DNA from: JACVRW01 sp963812915
GTDB lineage: Bacteria; Actinomycetota; Thermoleophilia; Solirubrobacterales; Thermoleophilaceae
NCBI GenBank assembly: GCA_963812915.1
Contig: CAWEXB010000005.1
Span: forward strand, 83,768 to 147,767
Reading direction: 5' to 3'
DNA length: 64,000 nt
Shown: positions 25,466 to 34,928 of the stretch, piece by piece
Layout of the letters: each line of letters begins with the position of its first letter
How positions within the stretch are numbered: position 1 is the stretch's first letter
Notes under the pieces: model-generated
Told to the model about the DNA's origin: nothing
Seen by the model: the letters and a program-made list of their open reading frames with translations, nothing else
Databases searched by the model: none
Translations under genes and position numbers: made by a program

Positions 25466-26622
25466 GCCGTGGCTTCCTCCCTTTCGGCCACGGGCTCCCC
25501 GGCGGCCGGGTCCCTGACGATGTGGATGTTCTCGTCAGACCACGTCAGTCGCGCGCCGTCGCCGGCGCCGGGCAGGTCGCGGCGGGCCTCCGCGTCGGCG
25601 TTCGGAAGCAGGACGGTCATGCGCGTGCCATCGCCCAGGCGCACGACCATCTGCGTGGCGGTGCCCAGGTAGAGCGAGCTCTCCACCTGCCCCTCCACCG
25701 CCGGACGCCCGCCGGATCCCGGCGCACCCGCCGGCTCCAAGCCGAGCTTCTCGGGTCGCACGACGGCGTAGCAGCGCTCGCCGACCGCGGCTCCGCCGGA
25801 CTCGCCCGTGCGCACCGTCGGCCCGGCGTCGAGGCGCAGCTCGGTGGCCGCCCCGTTCGCGGATACGACCTGGCCCGGCATCAGATTGGAGACGCCGATG
25901 AAGCCGGCCACGAACGTCGTAGCCGGGCGCTCGTAGACCGCCTCGGGGTCGGCGATCTGCTCGATCACGCCGCGATTCATGACCGCGATTCGATCGGACA
26001 TCGTGAGCGCCTCCTCCTGGTCGTGCGTCACGTAGACGAACGTGATGCCGACGTCGCGCTGGATTCGCTTCAACTCCACCTGCAGCTGCTTGCGCAGCTT
26101 CAGATCCAGTGCGCCGAGCGGCTCGTCGAGCAGCAGCACGGCCGGCCGATTCACGAGCGCGCGCGCGAGCGCCACTCGCTGCTGCTGGCCACCGGAGAGC
26201 TGGGCGGGGCGACGCTTCGCCTCCGCCGCGAGGCCCACTCGCTCGAGCTCCTCCGCCACGCGCCGCCGCGTCTCGGCCCTGTCGACCTTCTTGCGCTGGA
26301 GGCCGAAGGCGACGTTCTTCTCCACGTTCAGGTGCGGGAAGAGCGCGTAGCTCTGGAACACGGTGTTGGTCGGGCGCTTGAACGCGGGACGGCCCGTTAC
26401 GTCCTCGCCGTCGAGGAGGACGCGGCCCTCGCTGGGTTCCTCGAAGCCGGCGACCATGCGGAGCGTGGTGGTCTTGCCGCAGCCGGACGGGCCGAGCATC
26501 GTGAAGAACTCGCCGCGCGGAATGTCCAGGCTCACGTTCCGCACCGCGGCGAGCTCGCCGAAGCGCTTCGTCACCCCCTCCAGGCGAACACTGGGCGCAC
26601 CCCCTTGGCCCTCATGGCTCAT
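25462..26622 (-). CDS. potA: Spermidine/putrescine ABC transporter ATP-binding protein
   Basis: ATG 26622 gives 386 aa; the frame is open upstream but without homology. Walker A is GPSGCGKTT, the Q-loop NTVFQSYALFPHL, the signature LSGGQQQRVALARALV, Walker B LLLDEPLGALD and the H-loop YVTHDQEEA. The C-terminal TOBE-like domain (VRPEKLGLEP) is present. As first gene of the minus-strand operon it faces the aminotransferase operon across 195 bp, so one regulator could control uptake and breakdown together. Confidence 0.92.
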   Translation of the reverse strand: MSHEGQGGAPSVRLEGVTKRFGELAAVRNVSLDIPRGEFFTMLGPSGCGKTTTLRMVAGFEEPSEGRVLLDGEDVTGRPAFKRPTNTVFQSYALFPHLNVEKNVAFGLQRKKVDRAETRRRVAEELERVGLAAEAKRRPAQLSGGQQQRVALARALVNRPAVLLLDEPLGALDLKLRKQLQVELKRIQRDVGITFVYVTHDQEEALTMSDRIAVMNRGVIEQIADPEAVYERPATTFVAGFIGVSNLMPGQVVSANGAATELRLDAGPTVRTGESGGAAVGERCYAVVRPEKLGLEPAGAPGSGGRPAVEGQVESSLYLGTATQMVVRLGDGTRMTVLLPNADAEARRDLPGAGDGARLTWSDENIHIVRDPAAGEPVAEREEATA

Positions 26623-26817
26623 CCTCGTCGGCAACTTATGTCCGACGCGGAGCGTTCGCAAGAGGCGAAACGCCGAAAACACGCCCGTCTTAATTGGACG
26701 ACCTGTACAACGGATAGGGAGGGTGTTTCTACCGGATGCTCCCTTGTGTCTCTCCAACAACGCAGATACCGTTGGCCGCAGCGTCTAGCTGTCTTCGATT
26801 CGGAGGAGAACCGCCGT

Positions 26818-28206
26818 ATGGCCGCCACCCCTGAAACCGTCGCCGCCCCGAGCGCACTGCAGGACAAGGCCCGCCGCCACCTGTGGATGCACTTCACCCG
26901 CATGGGCGCGTACGACGAGGCGCATGAGATCCCGGTCATCACGCGCGGGGAGGGCTGCTACGTCTACGACGAGCACGGTAAGCGATACCTCGACGGCCTC
27001 TCGGCGCTCTTCTGCGTCAACGCCGGCCACGGCCGCGCGGAGCTGGGGGAGGCGGGCGCCCGCCAGGCGAAGGAGCTCGGGTTCTTCACGAACTGGAGCT
27101 ATGCGCACCCGGTTGCGATCGAGCTGGCGGAACGGATCGCCAACCTGGCGCCCGGCGATCTGAACCGCGTGTTCTTCACCTCCGGCGGCTCGGAGGCGGT
27201 TGAGTCGGCCTGGAAGCTGGCGCGCCAGTTCCACAAGGTGAACGGGGAGCCGCTGCGCACGAAGATCATCGGCCGCGAGGTCGCGTACCACGGCACCACG
27301 TTCGGCGCGATGTCGATCACCGGCATCACACCTTTGCGCACGGCGTTCGAGCCGCTCGTGCCCGGCGCATTCCACGCGCCGAACACGAACAGCTACCGCT
27401 GGCCCGAGGGCCGCGATCCACTATGGGCCGCGGACGAGATCGAGCACCTCATCGAGTTCCAGGGTCCCGAGACGGTCGCGGCCGTGATCCTCGAGCCGGT
27501 ACAGAACTCGGGCGGCTGCTTCGTACCCCAGGACGGCTACTGGCAGCGGGTGCGTGAGATCTGCGACCGCCACGGCGTCCTGTTGATCTCCGACGAGGTC
27601 ATCTGCTCCTGGGGCCGGATCGGCCACTACTTCGGCGTCGAGCGCTTCGGTGTCGTCCCCGACATGATCACCACGGCGAAGGCCCTGACCTCGGCCTATG
27701 CGCCGATGGGAGGCGTGATCGTGTCGGACCGCATCGCCGAGCCGTTCCTGCAGGACACGAGGATGTTCACCCACGGCATCACGTTCGGCGGTCACCCGGT
27801 GTGCGCCGCGGTGGCGATGGCGAACCTCGACATCTTCGAGCGCGAGGACCTCTGCGGCCACGTGCGCGCGAAGGAGGGGGAGTTCCGCCAGATGCTCGAG
27901 GCGATCCAGGACGATCTGCCGATCGTCGGCGACGTGCGCGGCGCCGGCTACTTCCATGCGCTCGAGCTGGTCAAGGACAAGGACACGAAGGAGAGCTTCA
28001 CGGACGAGGAGTCGGAGGAGCTCCTCCGCGGCTTCATGTCCGGTGAGCTCTACAAGCGGGGCCTGATCTGCCGGGCGGACGATCGCGGCGACCCCGTGAT
28101 CCAGCTGTCGCCGCCGCTGATCGCCGACACCGAGCAGTTCGAGGAGATCGACTCGGTCCTTCGTTCGGTGCTCGCGGAGGCCTGGGACCGGATCGTGAGG
28201 CGCTGA
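26818..28206 (+). CDS. spuC: Class III aminotransferase, putrescine/polyamine:pyruvate type
   Basis: ATG 26818 follows GGAGGA (26802-26807). The 462-aa PLP enzyme has FTSGGSEAVESAWKLAR, YHGTTFGAMSITG, LLISDEVICSWGRIG and the PLP-lysine strand ITTAKALTSAYAPMGG. The sequence resembles omega-amino-acid/putrescine-pyruvate transaminases. With transport genes facing it and an aldehyde dehydrogenase plus alanine dehydrogenase downstream, the likely reaction is putrescine + pyruvate to 4-aminobutanal + alanine. The substrate is inferred from context. Confidence 0.88.
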   Translation: MAATPETVAAPSALQDKARRHLWMHFTRMGAYDEAHEIPVITRGEGCYVYDEHGKRYLDGLSALFCVNAGHGRAELGEAGARQAKELGFFTNWSYAHPVAIELAERIANLAPGDLNRVFFTSGGSEAVESAWKLARQFHKVNGEPLRTKIIGREVAYHGTTFGAMSITGITPLRTAFEPLVPGAFHAPNTNSYRWPEGRDPLWAADEIEHLIEFQGPETVAAVILEPVQNSGGCFVPQDGYWQRVREICDRHGVLLISDEVICSWGRIGHYFGVERFGVVPDMITTAKALTSAYAPMGGVIVSDRIAEPFLQDTRMFTHGITFGGHPVCAAVAMANLDIFEREDLCGHVRAKEGEFRQMLEAIQDDLPIVGDVRGAGYFHALELVKDKDTKESFTDEESEELLRGFMSGELYKRGLICRADDRGDPVIQLSPPLIADTEQFEEIDSVLRSVLAEAWDRIVRR

Positions 28207-28217
28207 GAGGCGCTTCG

Positions 28218-29780
28218 ATGCTCACCGTTCGCGGCCTCGTCACCGAGATGGGCCTCGACCTCGCGGTGGGCGAGAACGGAGCCGACGCCCCCATTCGCTG
28301 GGTGCACATCTCGGAGCTCCCCGATCCGACGCCCTGGCTCTCGGGTGGGGAGCTGCTCCTCACGACCGGCATCCAACTCGACAGCGAGGAACGCCAGCGC
28401 GAGTTCGTCCGCCTCCTGTCCGGTAGCCACCTCGCCGGTCTCGGCTTCGGCACGGGATTCGATCATCCAGAGCTGCCGCGGGGAGTCCTAGAAGAGGCGC
28501 ATCGGCTCGATTTCGCCGTGTTCGAGGTGCCTTACGAGCTGCCGTTCATCGCGCTGACGGAGAAGGCGTTCGCGCGGCTGGTGAACGAGCAGTACGAGGT
28601 GCTCCAGCGGGGCATCGCGATCCACAAGCGGCTCGAGCGCCTGGTGCTCGAGGAGCGCGGGCTCGACGACGTGGTCCGCGCGCTCGCGGCGGCGACCGGC
28701 GGCGCGGTGTCCGTGTTGTCGGCCCGCGGCGAGACGATCGCCACCAGGACGTTCCGCCGCCAGGTGCCAGCCGCGGCGATGCAGGAGGTTCGCGACGAGG
28801 TGCGCCGCCGCGGTGGCGCCTCGGAGGGCGGCGAGTTCGCGCCGAACCATCCAGAGATCGCCGGCCGCTCCCTCGTGCTGCCGGTGTCCATCCGCGGTGG
28901 CGCCGCCCCCCAAGCGTGGCTGGTCGCCGCGCGCGACGCGGGCGGCCTGGGCGACTTCGAGCGGCTGATCCTCCAGCAGGCCGTGACGGTGGTGGCGCTC
29001 GAGCTGATGCGCCAGCGCGCCATGCGCGATACGGAGCGCCGGCTCGCCGGTGACGTCCTCGCGGAGGCTCTCACGGGCCGGCTCTCGGAGGACGAGCTGG
29101 GCATGCGCCTGCGGCCGTTCGGCGTGGGCAGCGACGCGGCGGTGATCGTCTTCGGCGGCGGCGACGGCGCCCCGCCGGCCGCCGCCGAGGGAGACCTGGA
29201 CCGGTTCCTCGCCGACGCCGGGATCGGCGCGCTCGTGGCGTCTCGCGAGCGACTGCTCTGCGCGGTCGTCGATTCCCCGCAGGGCGTCGATCCGGTCGGT
29301 CTCGCCGGCCGCGCTCGCGACTCGCTCGCCGCCGAGCACGGCGAGCTGCGCGCCGCGGCGTCTCGATCCGCGCCCGTCGGGTCGCTGCGCCGAAGCTTCC
29401 ATGAGGCCCGTTGCGCGCTCGAGGCTTCGGCGCTCGTGAACGGCGCCTCCCCGCCGGTGGCGTCGTACCGCGACCTCGGCGCGTTCCAGCTCCTGCTGTC
29501 GCTTCAGGACGACGAGGCGCTACGGCTCTACTGCGACAGCGTGCTGGGCCCGCTCCAGGACGCCAGCGGCGAATACGGCGACGAGCTGATCCGCTCCCTC
29601 GAGGCGTTCATCGAGCAGAACGGCCAGTGGGAGAGGGCGGCGCGCGAGCTCTACTGCCACCGCCATACGCTGCGCTACCGCATCCGCCGGGTTGAGCAGC
29701 TGACGGGGAGGGACCTGTCGAGCGCCCGCGACCGGATCGAGTTCTGGCTCGCGCTTCGGGCACGCGAATTGGTGACTTAA
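28218..29780 (+). CDS. PucR-family transcriptional regulator
   Basis: The 520-aa protein has the N-terminal PucR ligand domain (MLTVRGLV, ISELPDPTPWLSGGELLLTTG), a central GAF-like/GGDEF-like region, and the C-terminal HTH (NGQWERAARELYCHRHTLRYRIRRVEQLTG). Such proteins activate nitrogen-compound catabolic genes. It sits 11 bp after the aminotransferase and in the same operon, so it is the obvious candidate to regulate both divergent polyamine operons. Confidence 0.88.
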   Translation: MLTVRGLVTEMGLDLAVGENGADAPIRWVHISELPDPTPWLSGGELLLTTGIQLDSEERQREFVRLLSGSHLAGLGFGTGFDHPELPRGVLEEAHRLDFAVFEVPYELPFIALTEKAFARLVNEQYEVLQRGIAIHKRLERLVLEERGLDDVVRALAAATGGAVSVLSARGETIATRTFRRQVPAAAMQEVRDEVRRRGGASEGGEFAPNHPEIAGRSLVLPVSIRGGAAPQAWLVAARDAGGLGDFERLILQQAVTVVALELMRQRAMRDTERRLAGDVLAEALTGRLSEDELGMRLRPFGVGSDAAVIVFGGGDGAPPAAAEGDLDRFLADAGIGALVASRERLLCAVVDSPQGVDPVGLAGRARDSLAAEHGELRAAASRSAPVGSLRRSFHEARCALEASALVNGASPPVASYRDLGAFQLLLSLQDDEALRLYCDSVLGPLQDASGEYGDELIRSLEAFIEQNGQWERAARELYCHRHTLRYRIRRVEQLTGRDLSSARDRIEFWLALRARELVT

Positions 29781-29794
29781 GGAGAGGGAGAGGA

Positions 29795-30919
29795 ATGAAG
29801 GTCGGGGTTCCGACGGAGACAAAGATGGACGAGTACCGCGTCGCACTGACGCCCGCGGGAGTGCGTGAGCTCGTGGAGCGGGGTCACGAGGTGTACGTCC
29901 AGGTGGGGGCGGGTGTGGGCAGCACCATCTCGGACGACGAGTTCTCGCGGCAACGGGCGCACCTGCTGCCCGACGCCAAGGCGGTGTTCGACGAGGCCGA
30001 GTTGATCCTGGGAGTCAAGGAACCGCAGCCGGAGGAGGTGCAGCTGCTTGGCCCGCACCACACGCTGTTCACCTACCTGCATCTCGCGCCGGATCCCCTG
30101 CTGACCAGGGAGCTGTGCGAGACGGGCGCCACCTGCGTCGCTTACGAGACGGTGGTAGACGAGCAGGGGAGGCTTCCGCTGCTGGCGCCGATGAGCGAGG
30201 TGGCGGGCAAGATCGCAACCCAGGCGGGCGCCTTCTTTCTCGAGCGCCCCCTCGGCGGCCGCGGAGTGCTGCTCGGCGGCGTGCCCGGCGTGGCGTCGGC
30301 GACGGTGATGATCATAGGCGGCGGGGTGGTCGGCCAGAACGCGGCCTTCATCGCGATTGGCATGGAGGCCGACGTGTTCGTCTACGACCGCAACATCGAC
30401 CGCCTTCGCGAGCTCGACGTCGCCTTCGCGGGCCGCGCCTCCACTGTCTACTCGTCGACGCTCGCGATCGAGGACATGCTGCCGCGCGTGGACCTCGTGA
30501 TCGGCGCGGTGCTGATTCACGGCGCCCGCGCCCCCTACGTCATCAAGCGCGACCAGCTCGCCCTGATGAAGGAGCGCGCCGTGCTGGTGGACGTCTCGAT
30601 CGACCAGGGCGGCTGCTTCGAGACCTCCCATCCGACCACCCACTCCGACCCCGTGTACGAGGTCGACGGCGTGACCCACTACTGCGTTGCGAACATGCCC
30701 GGCGCCGTGCCGGTCACCTCGACGTTCGCGCTTACGAACGCCACGCTCCCGTACGTGCTCGCCCTCGCCGACCACGGCGTGGAGGGAGCGATGGCGGAGC
30801 TGCCCGGCCTGAAGTCCGGAGTGAACGTCGCGGAGGGCAAGGTCACCCATCCGGCCGTCGCGGAGGGCACGGGCATGGACTACACCCCCGTCGAGGACGT
30901 CCTCGGCGTCACCGCATAG
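29795..30919 (+). CDS. ald: Alanine dehydrogenase
   Basis: ATG 29795 follows GGAGAGGGAGAGGA. The 374-aa enzyme has KVGVPTETKMDEYRVALTP, the substrate loop LILGVKEPQPEE, THLxLAP-type TYLHLAPDP, the NAD fold MIIGGGVVGQNAAFIAIGM and VDVSIDQGGCFETS. It converts alanine and NAD+ to pyruvate and ammonium. In this operon it would recycle the alanine made by the putrescine:pyruvate transaminase, regenerating the amino acceptor and releasing the amine nitrogen as ammonium. Confidence 0.93.
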   Translation: MKVGVPTETKMDEYRVALTPAGVRELVERGHEVYVQVGAGVGSTISDDEFSRQRAHLLPDAKAVFDEAELILGVKEPQPEEVQLLGPHHTLFTYLHLAPDPLLTRELCETGATCVAYETVVDEQGRLPLLAPMSEVAGKIATQAGAFFLERPLGGRGVLLGGVPGVASATVMIIGGGVVGQNAAFIAIGMEADVFVYDRNIDRLRELDVAFAGRASTVYSSTLAIEDMLPRVDLVIGAVLIHGARAPYVIKRDQLALMKERAVLVDVSIDQGGCFETSHPTTHSDPVYEVDGVTHYCVANMPGAVPVTSTFALTNATLPYVLALADHGVEGAMAELPGLKSGVNVAEGKVTHPAVAEGTGMDYTPVEDVLGVTA

Positions 30920-30943
30920 TCAACGCGTAGACACAGGAGAGAC

Positions 30944-32389
30944 ATGGCCACAGCCACCAAGACCAAGCTGCAGAACTTCATCGACGGCGAGTTCGCCGAC
31001 GCGGCCGACGGGGCGACGGAGGAGGTGACGAACCCCGCGACCGGCGAGGTGATCGCCGAGATGCAGCTGTCGACCGAGAAGGACGTGGACCGCGCTGTCG
31101 CGGCGGCAAAGCGCGCGTTCCCGGGCTGGGCGGCCACGACGCCGGGCGAGCGCGCGGCGGCGATCCTCAAGCTCGCCGACCTGCTCGAGGAGCATGCCGA
31201 GGAGCTGGCGGACCTCGAGTCCGCCGACGCCGGCAAGCCGCGTGGCGTCTTCCTCGAGGACGAGATGCCGTTCCTGTGCGACAACCTGCGCTTCTTCGCC
31301 GGGGCCGGTCGCGTGCTCGAGGGCAAGTCGGCGGGCGAGTACGTGGAGAATCGGACCTCGTTCGTTCGCCGCGAGCCGGTCGGCGTGGTCGGCCAGATCG
31401 CGCCCTGGAACTATCCGCTGATGATGGCGATCTGGAAGATCGGCCCGGCCCTCGCCGCCGGCTGCACGATCGTGCTGAAGCCGGCCGAGACGACGCCGGT
31501 CAGCACGGTCAAGCTGGCCGAGTACGCCGGTGAGTGCCTGCCGAAGGGCGTGCTCAACGTGATCACGGGGCACGGCCGGCCGGCGGGCTCCTCGCTCGTC
31601 ATCCACCCGGACGTGGAGATGGTCTCGCTGACGGGCTCGCCCGAGACCGGCAAGTGGATCGCTCGAGCCGCGGCCGACTCGCTCAAGCGGGTTCACCTCG
31701 AGCTGGGCGGCAAGGCCCCGGTGGTGGTCTTCGACGACGTGGACCTCGATGTGGCGATGGAGACGATCGCCGCCACCGCGCTCTACAACGCGGGCCAGGA
31801 CTGCACCGCGTCCACGCGGATCCTCGCCGCAGGGAAGGTCTACGACGACGTCGTGAACGGGCTCGCCGAGGAGTCGAAGGGTTACAGGATGGGCGACACG
31901 CTGGATCCGGAGACCACGCTCGGACCGCTCAACTCGCGGCGCCAGCGGGAGCGGGTCGAGGGCTTCCTCTCGCGGAAGCCGCCGAACGCCGAGATCGTGA
32001 CGGGCGGCAGGGAGCCCGACCTGCCCGGGTTTTTCCTCGAGCCGACCGTGGTCGCCGGCCTCGAGCAGGGCGACGAGATGATCCAGAGCGAGATCTTCGG
32101 GCCGGTCATGACCGTCCAGCAGTTCGACGACGAGGCCAAGGCGATCGAGTGGGCCAACGGCACACGCTACGGTCTCGCCGCGTCGGTCTGGACGCGCGAC
32201 ATCGCCCGCGCCCACCGGGTCGCGAACGCCCTGCGCTTCGGCACGGTGTGGATCAACGACCACATCACGATGGCCACGGAGATGCCGCACGGCGGTTACA
32301 AGCAGTCCGGCTACGGCAAGGACATGTCGATGTACGCGCTCGAGGACTACACCGAGATCAAGCACGTCATGATCAACCTCGAGGGATAG
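30944..32389 (+). CDS. NAD-dependent aldehyde dehydrogenase, gamma-aminobutyraldehyde/betaine-aldehyde type
   Basis: ATG 30944 follows AGGAGAG. The 481-aa enzyme has the oxyanion/NAD strand PWNYPLMMAIWKIGPALAAG, the general base segment HLELGGKAPVVVFDD and the catalytic Cys in NAGQDCTASTR. Closest in style are PatD/BetB-type enzymes acting on amino- and ammonio-aldehydes. It completes the route from putrescine via 4-aminobutanal to GABA; no GABA transaminase or succinic semialdehyde dehydrogenase is in the window. Confidence 0.9.
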   Translation: MATATKTKLQNFIDGEFADAADGATEEVTNPATGEVIAEMQLSTEKDVDRAVAAAKRAFPGWAATTPGERAAAILKLADLLEEHAEELADLESADAGKPRGVFLEDEMPFLCDNLRFFAGAGRVLEGKSAGEYVENRTSFVRREPVGVVGQIAPWNYPLMMAIWKIGPALAAGCTIVLKPAETTPVSTVKLAEYAGECLPKGVLNVITGHGRPAGSSLVIHPDVEMVSLTGSPETGKWIARAAADSLKRVHLELGGKAPVVVFDDVDLDVAMETIAATALYNAGQDCTASTRILAAGKVYDDVVNGLAEESKGYRMGDTLDPETTLGPLNSRRQRERVEGFLSRKPPNAEIVTGGREPDLPGFFLEPTVVAGLEQGDEMIQSEIFGPVMTVQQFDDEAKAIEWANGTRYGLAASVWTRDIARAHRVANALRFGTVWINDHITMATEMPHGGYKQSGYGKDMSMYALEDYTEIKHVMINLEG

Positions 32390-32407
32390 CCGCCTGGCCC
32401 GATACCG

Positions 32408-32998
32408 CTAGACCCCACCCTGCGGCAGCGCGTGCACCGCCTCCAGCTCGAGCCGCAGCCGCCTTACGAAGTCGTGGTCCGGGATCAGCTCGACGAGCAT
32501 GTCGAGGCTGGCCTCGTAGTGCCCGAGCTTCGAGCGGGTTCCGGGGTCGAGCCGTTCGCGACTGCCCCGCAGGCGCAACTCGTGCGTCTTCGAGATCTTG
32601 TCGGCCGCGAAGATCGCGACGGCCTCGTCGCCGGCGCGCGCCACCTGGGAGCGAAGGGCGGCCTTGCGCTCCCCGTCGTCCTCGATCGAGGGGTCCTCGC
32701 TGACCGCGGTCACGAGCAGCGCGACCTTCTGGCCGAAGCGCTTCGCGAGGTCTCCGGACTGCGTGTCGGTGTTCTCGATGACGTCGTGGAGCGTGCCGGC
32801 CGCGATCACATGGTCGGGGTAGCCGGCCTCGTGCAGGAGGGAAGCCACCTCGATTGGGTGCATGACGAACGGCGCGTCGTCGGCCTCGCGGCGCTGCCCC
32901 GCATGGCGCTCGGCCGCGAAGGCGAGCGCGGCTCTGGTCAGTGGCAGGTCCCGGGCGAAGGCGGGGTGTTGATCGTAACTTGCCAGGGTCGAATCCAT
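32408..32998 (-). CDS. HD-domain small alarmone hydrolase-like (MESH1/SpoT-hydrolase) protein
   Basis: The 196-aa protein has the Rel/MESH1 hydrolase layout: RHAGQRREADDAPFVMHPIE (His31, His47), LHDVIENTDTQ (His71-Asp72) and AADKISKTHEL (late metal Asp). No synthetase, TGS or ACT domain follows, so it would be a stand-alone (p)ppGpp or NADPH phosphohydrolase. The catalytic ED box of the family reads EN here (Glu75-Asn76), which may lower or change activity. It faces away from the sulfatase-like genes. Confidence 0.8.
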   Translation of the reverse strand: MDSTLASYDQHPAFARDLPLTRAALAFAAERHAGQRREADDAPFVMHPIEVASLLHEAGYPDHVIAAGTLHDVIENTDTQSGDLAKRFGQKVALLVTAVSEDPSIEDDGERKAALRSQVARAGDEAVAIFAADKISKTHELRLRGSRERLDPGTRSKLGHYEASLDMLVELIPDHDFVRRLRLELEAVHALPQGGV

Positions 32999-33321
32999 GG
33001 TGGTCGCGTTTCGGACGCTGGGGGTTTGCTAACGGCTTTTACAACTGTCTCAGTCTCCCCCTCTCCGGCGCGGATTGCCTATCTCACGCAACCGGTCGAG
33101 CAGCTTACCCCACTGAAATGGTCGGAAAGCTCGTGGTCCCGCGTGTTCCGCCACCTCACGCGTGAAGCGGCAGCCGATCCCGAAGCTCGTGTATATGGTC
33201 GCCCCGTCTGTTACGCGCCTGAGAAACCGTTGTTACGGCTCTGGCAACGCGCTGTTACGAGCTTGCGATCTCCCTGGAAAACCGCCGATCGCCGTCCGCG
33301 GGCTCGGTTAGATCGCCGCTA
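32999..33321. promoter_or_regulatory. Divergent intergenic region with three 22-bp-spaced TGTTACG repeats
   Basis: The 323-bp gap has no gene. TGTTACG occurs at 33209-33215, 33231-33237 and 33253-33259, always 22 bp apart, so all copies face the same side of the helix. TTAGAT at 33308-33313, 8 nt before ATG 33322, is a plausible -10 box. The array ends 62 bp before that ATG and could be an activator or operator site for the sulfatase-like gene. Confidence 0.5.
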
Positions 33322-34906
33322 ATGCGCATCTTGCTGACGAGGTTTCTGCTCCCGGCGCTGATCGTCACGGGCGTCGTCCTTGCGTTCGGCTCGACGACCT
33401 CCGACCCGCCCGACGCTCACCGCGCCGCCAAGGCGTCGGTGCGAGTCGAAGCGCCGGCCCGCGGGTCGAAGCCACCGCGCCGCCCGCACGCGATCCTCCT
33501 GATCCTCGACGAGTTTCCGAGCGACTCGCTGCTCGACCGCCAAGGCCGCATCGACCCGGTGCGCTACCCGAACTTCGCAGCGCTCGCTGGAGACGGGACC
33601 TGGTTCAAGAACGCGTACTCCGTCTATGACTCGACGACGAAGGCGGTGCCGCTCATCCTCGACGGCATCCGCCCGCGGCCCGGCACCTCCCCCGATCGCC
33701 GCGACCACCCGCGCTCGATCTTCGACATGTTCGCCCGCCGCGGCTATCGCCTCGTGAGCTCGGAGGAGGCCACGGCGATGTGCCCGCCGACCGCTCTGCG
33801 ACGGCGGCCGCGATCGACGTCCGGCGATCCTTCCCAACCTCGGCCGGGGTAGGCCGGCACGCTTCAAGCGCTTCATCCGCAGGATCCGTCCGGGCCGCCG
33901 CCCCACGTTCTGGATGAAGCACGTGCTGCTGCCGCACGGGCCCTACCTCTACCTCCCCTCCGGAGCGCGCACCCGCGCGGGCTCGACCGACCCGCTCCCC
34001 GGCATGCTCACCGTGCCCGGCTTCCACGATGCATTCCTCACCCGGCACAACGAGCAGCGCTATCTGCTCCAGCTCGGCTTCGTCGACCGCCTCCTCGGCC
34101 GGCTGCTGCGCCGCCTCCATCGGCTCGGCATGTACGACGACACGCTGATCGCCGTGACCGCCGACCACGGCATCGCCTTCCAGGTCGGCGTGCACACACG
34201 GCGCAGCGTGAGCCCGTCGAACGTGGAGGAGCTCGCGCCGGTGCCCTTCATCATCAAGGCGCCGGGGCAACGCGACGGGCGCGTCAGCCGCGCGTACGCC
34301 CGCACACTCGACATGGCGCCCACCATCGCGAGCGTGCTCGACTACCGCCTCGGCTATCCGGCCGACGGCCGCTCGGCATTCTCACGGGCGGTGCGGCGGA
34401 GGCGAACGATCAGCCTGAAAACCCGCGACTTCAGCGCGACGGTTCGGATCTCCGGGCGGCGCTGGGAGGCGCGCCGGCGGCGGGTGGTGCGTCGCCGGCT
34501 GCGCCAGCTCGGCTCCGGCGACTGGGCGAGTCTCTACACCGGCATCGGCCCGAGCCGCGGGCTGCTGGGGCGCCGCCCGGACGGCATCGCCCGGGCGTCG
34601 GCCGCCGGCGTCCGCGGAAGCATCACCCTCGCTGGGGAGCTCGGACACGTGCGGCGGTCGGCGGGAATCGTGCCGAGTCAGATCGCGGGCGACCTGCACG
34701 GCGGCGCTCCCGGTGAGAAGCGCGACCTCGCGGTGGCGGTGAACGGCAGGATCGAGGCCGTGGGACGGTCCTTCTATCTCGCCGGGGACGCCACCGAGCA
34801 CTACGCCGTGATGGTGCCCGAGGAATCGCTGCTCGAGGGCGCCAACCTGGTCGAGGTGTACGAGGTCACCGCGGGCGGGGCCCTGCGCCTCTTGGCCCAC
34901 ACGTAA
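33322..34906 (+). pseudogene. Frameshifted membrane-anchored sulfatase-like protein
   Basis: The first frame (33322-33852) gives an N-terminal anchor (LLTRFLLPALIVTGVVLA), the metal strand LLILDEFPSDSLLD and NAYSVYDSTTKAVPLIL. The second (to 34906) carries FWMKHVLLPHGPYLY, TADHGIAFQVGV and LAVAVNGRIEAVG. Aligned to the next gene, CPPTALRRRP should read CPPTLCDGG-RDRRPAILP, so one extra base near 33797 breaks the frame. The intact product would be about 527 aa. The fold is alkaline-phosphatase superfamily; the nucleophile position is Ser/Thr, as in phosphotransferases rather than Cys-type sulfatases. Confidence 0.75.
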
Positions 34907-34915
34907 CACGCCGTT

Positions 34916-34921
34916 TACATT
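34916..34921 (+). promoter_or_regulatory. -10 box TACATT before the second sulfatase-like gene
   Basis: TACATT ends 7 nt before GTG 34929, and TTGGCC at 34892-34897 sits 18 bp upstream as a possible -35 box. No ribosome site is present, so the gene is probably leaderless. One inverted TGTTACG copy (CGTAACA) lies at 34902-34908 between the two boxes. Confidence 0.5.
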
Positions 34922-34928
34922 CAGCTCC

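Noticed and set aside
21529..25672. Long plus-strand frames opposite the pot operon
   Set aside because: Repetitive Arg/Glu/Val-rich antisense translations; the minus strand has intact transporter motifs.
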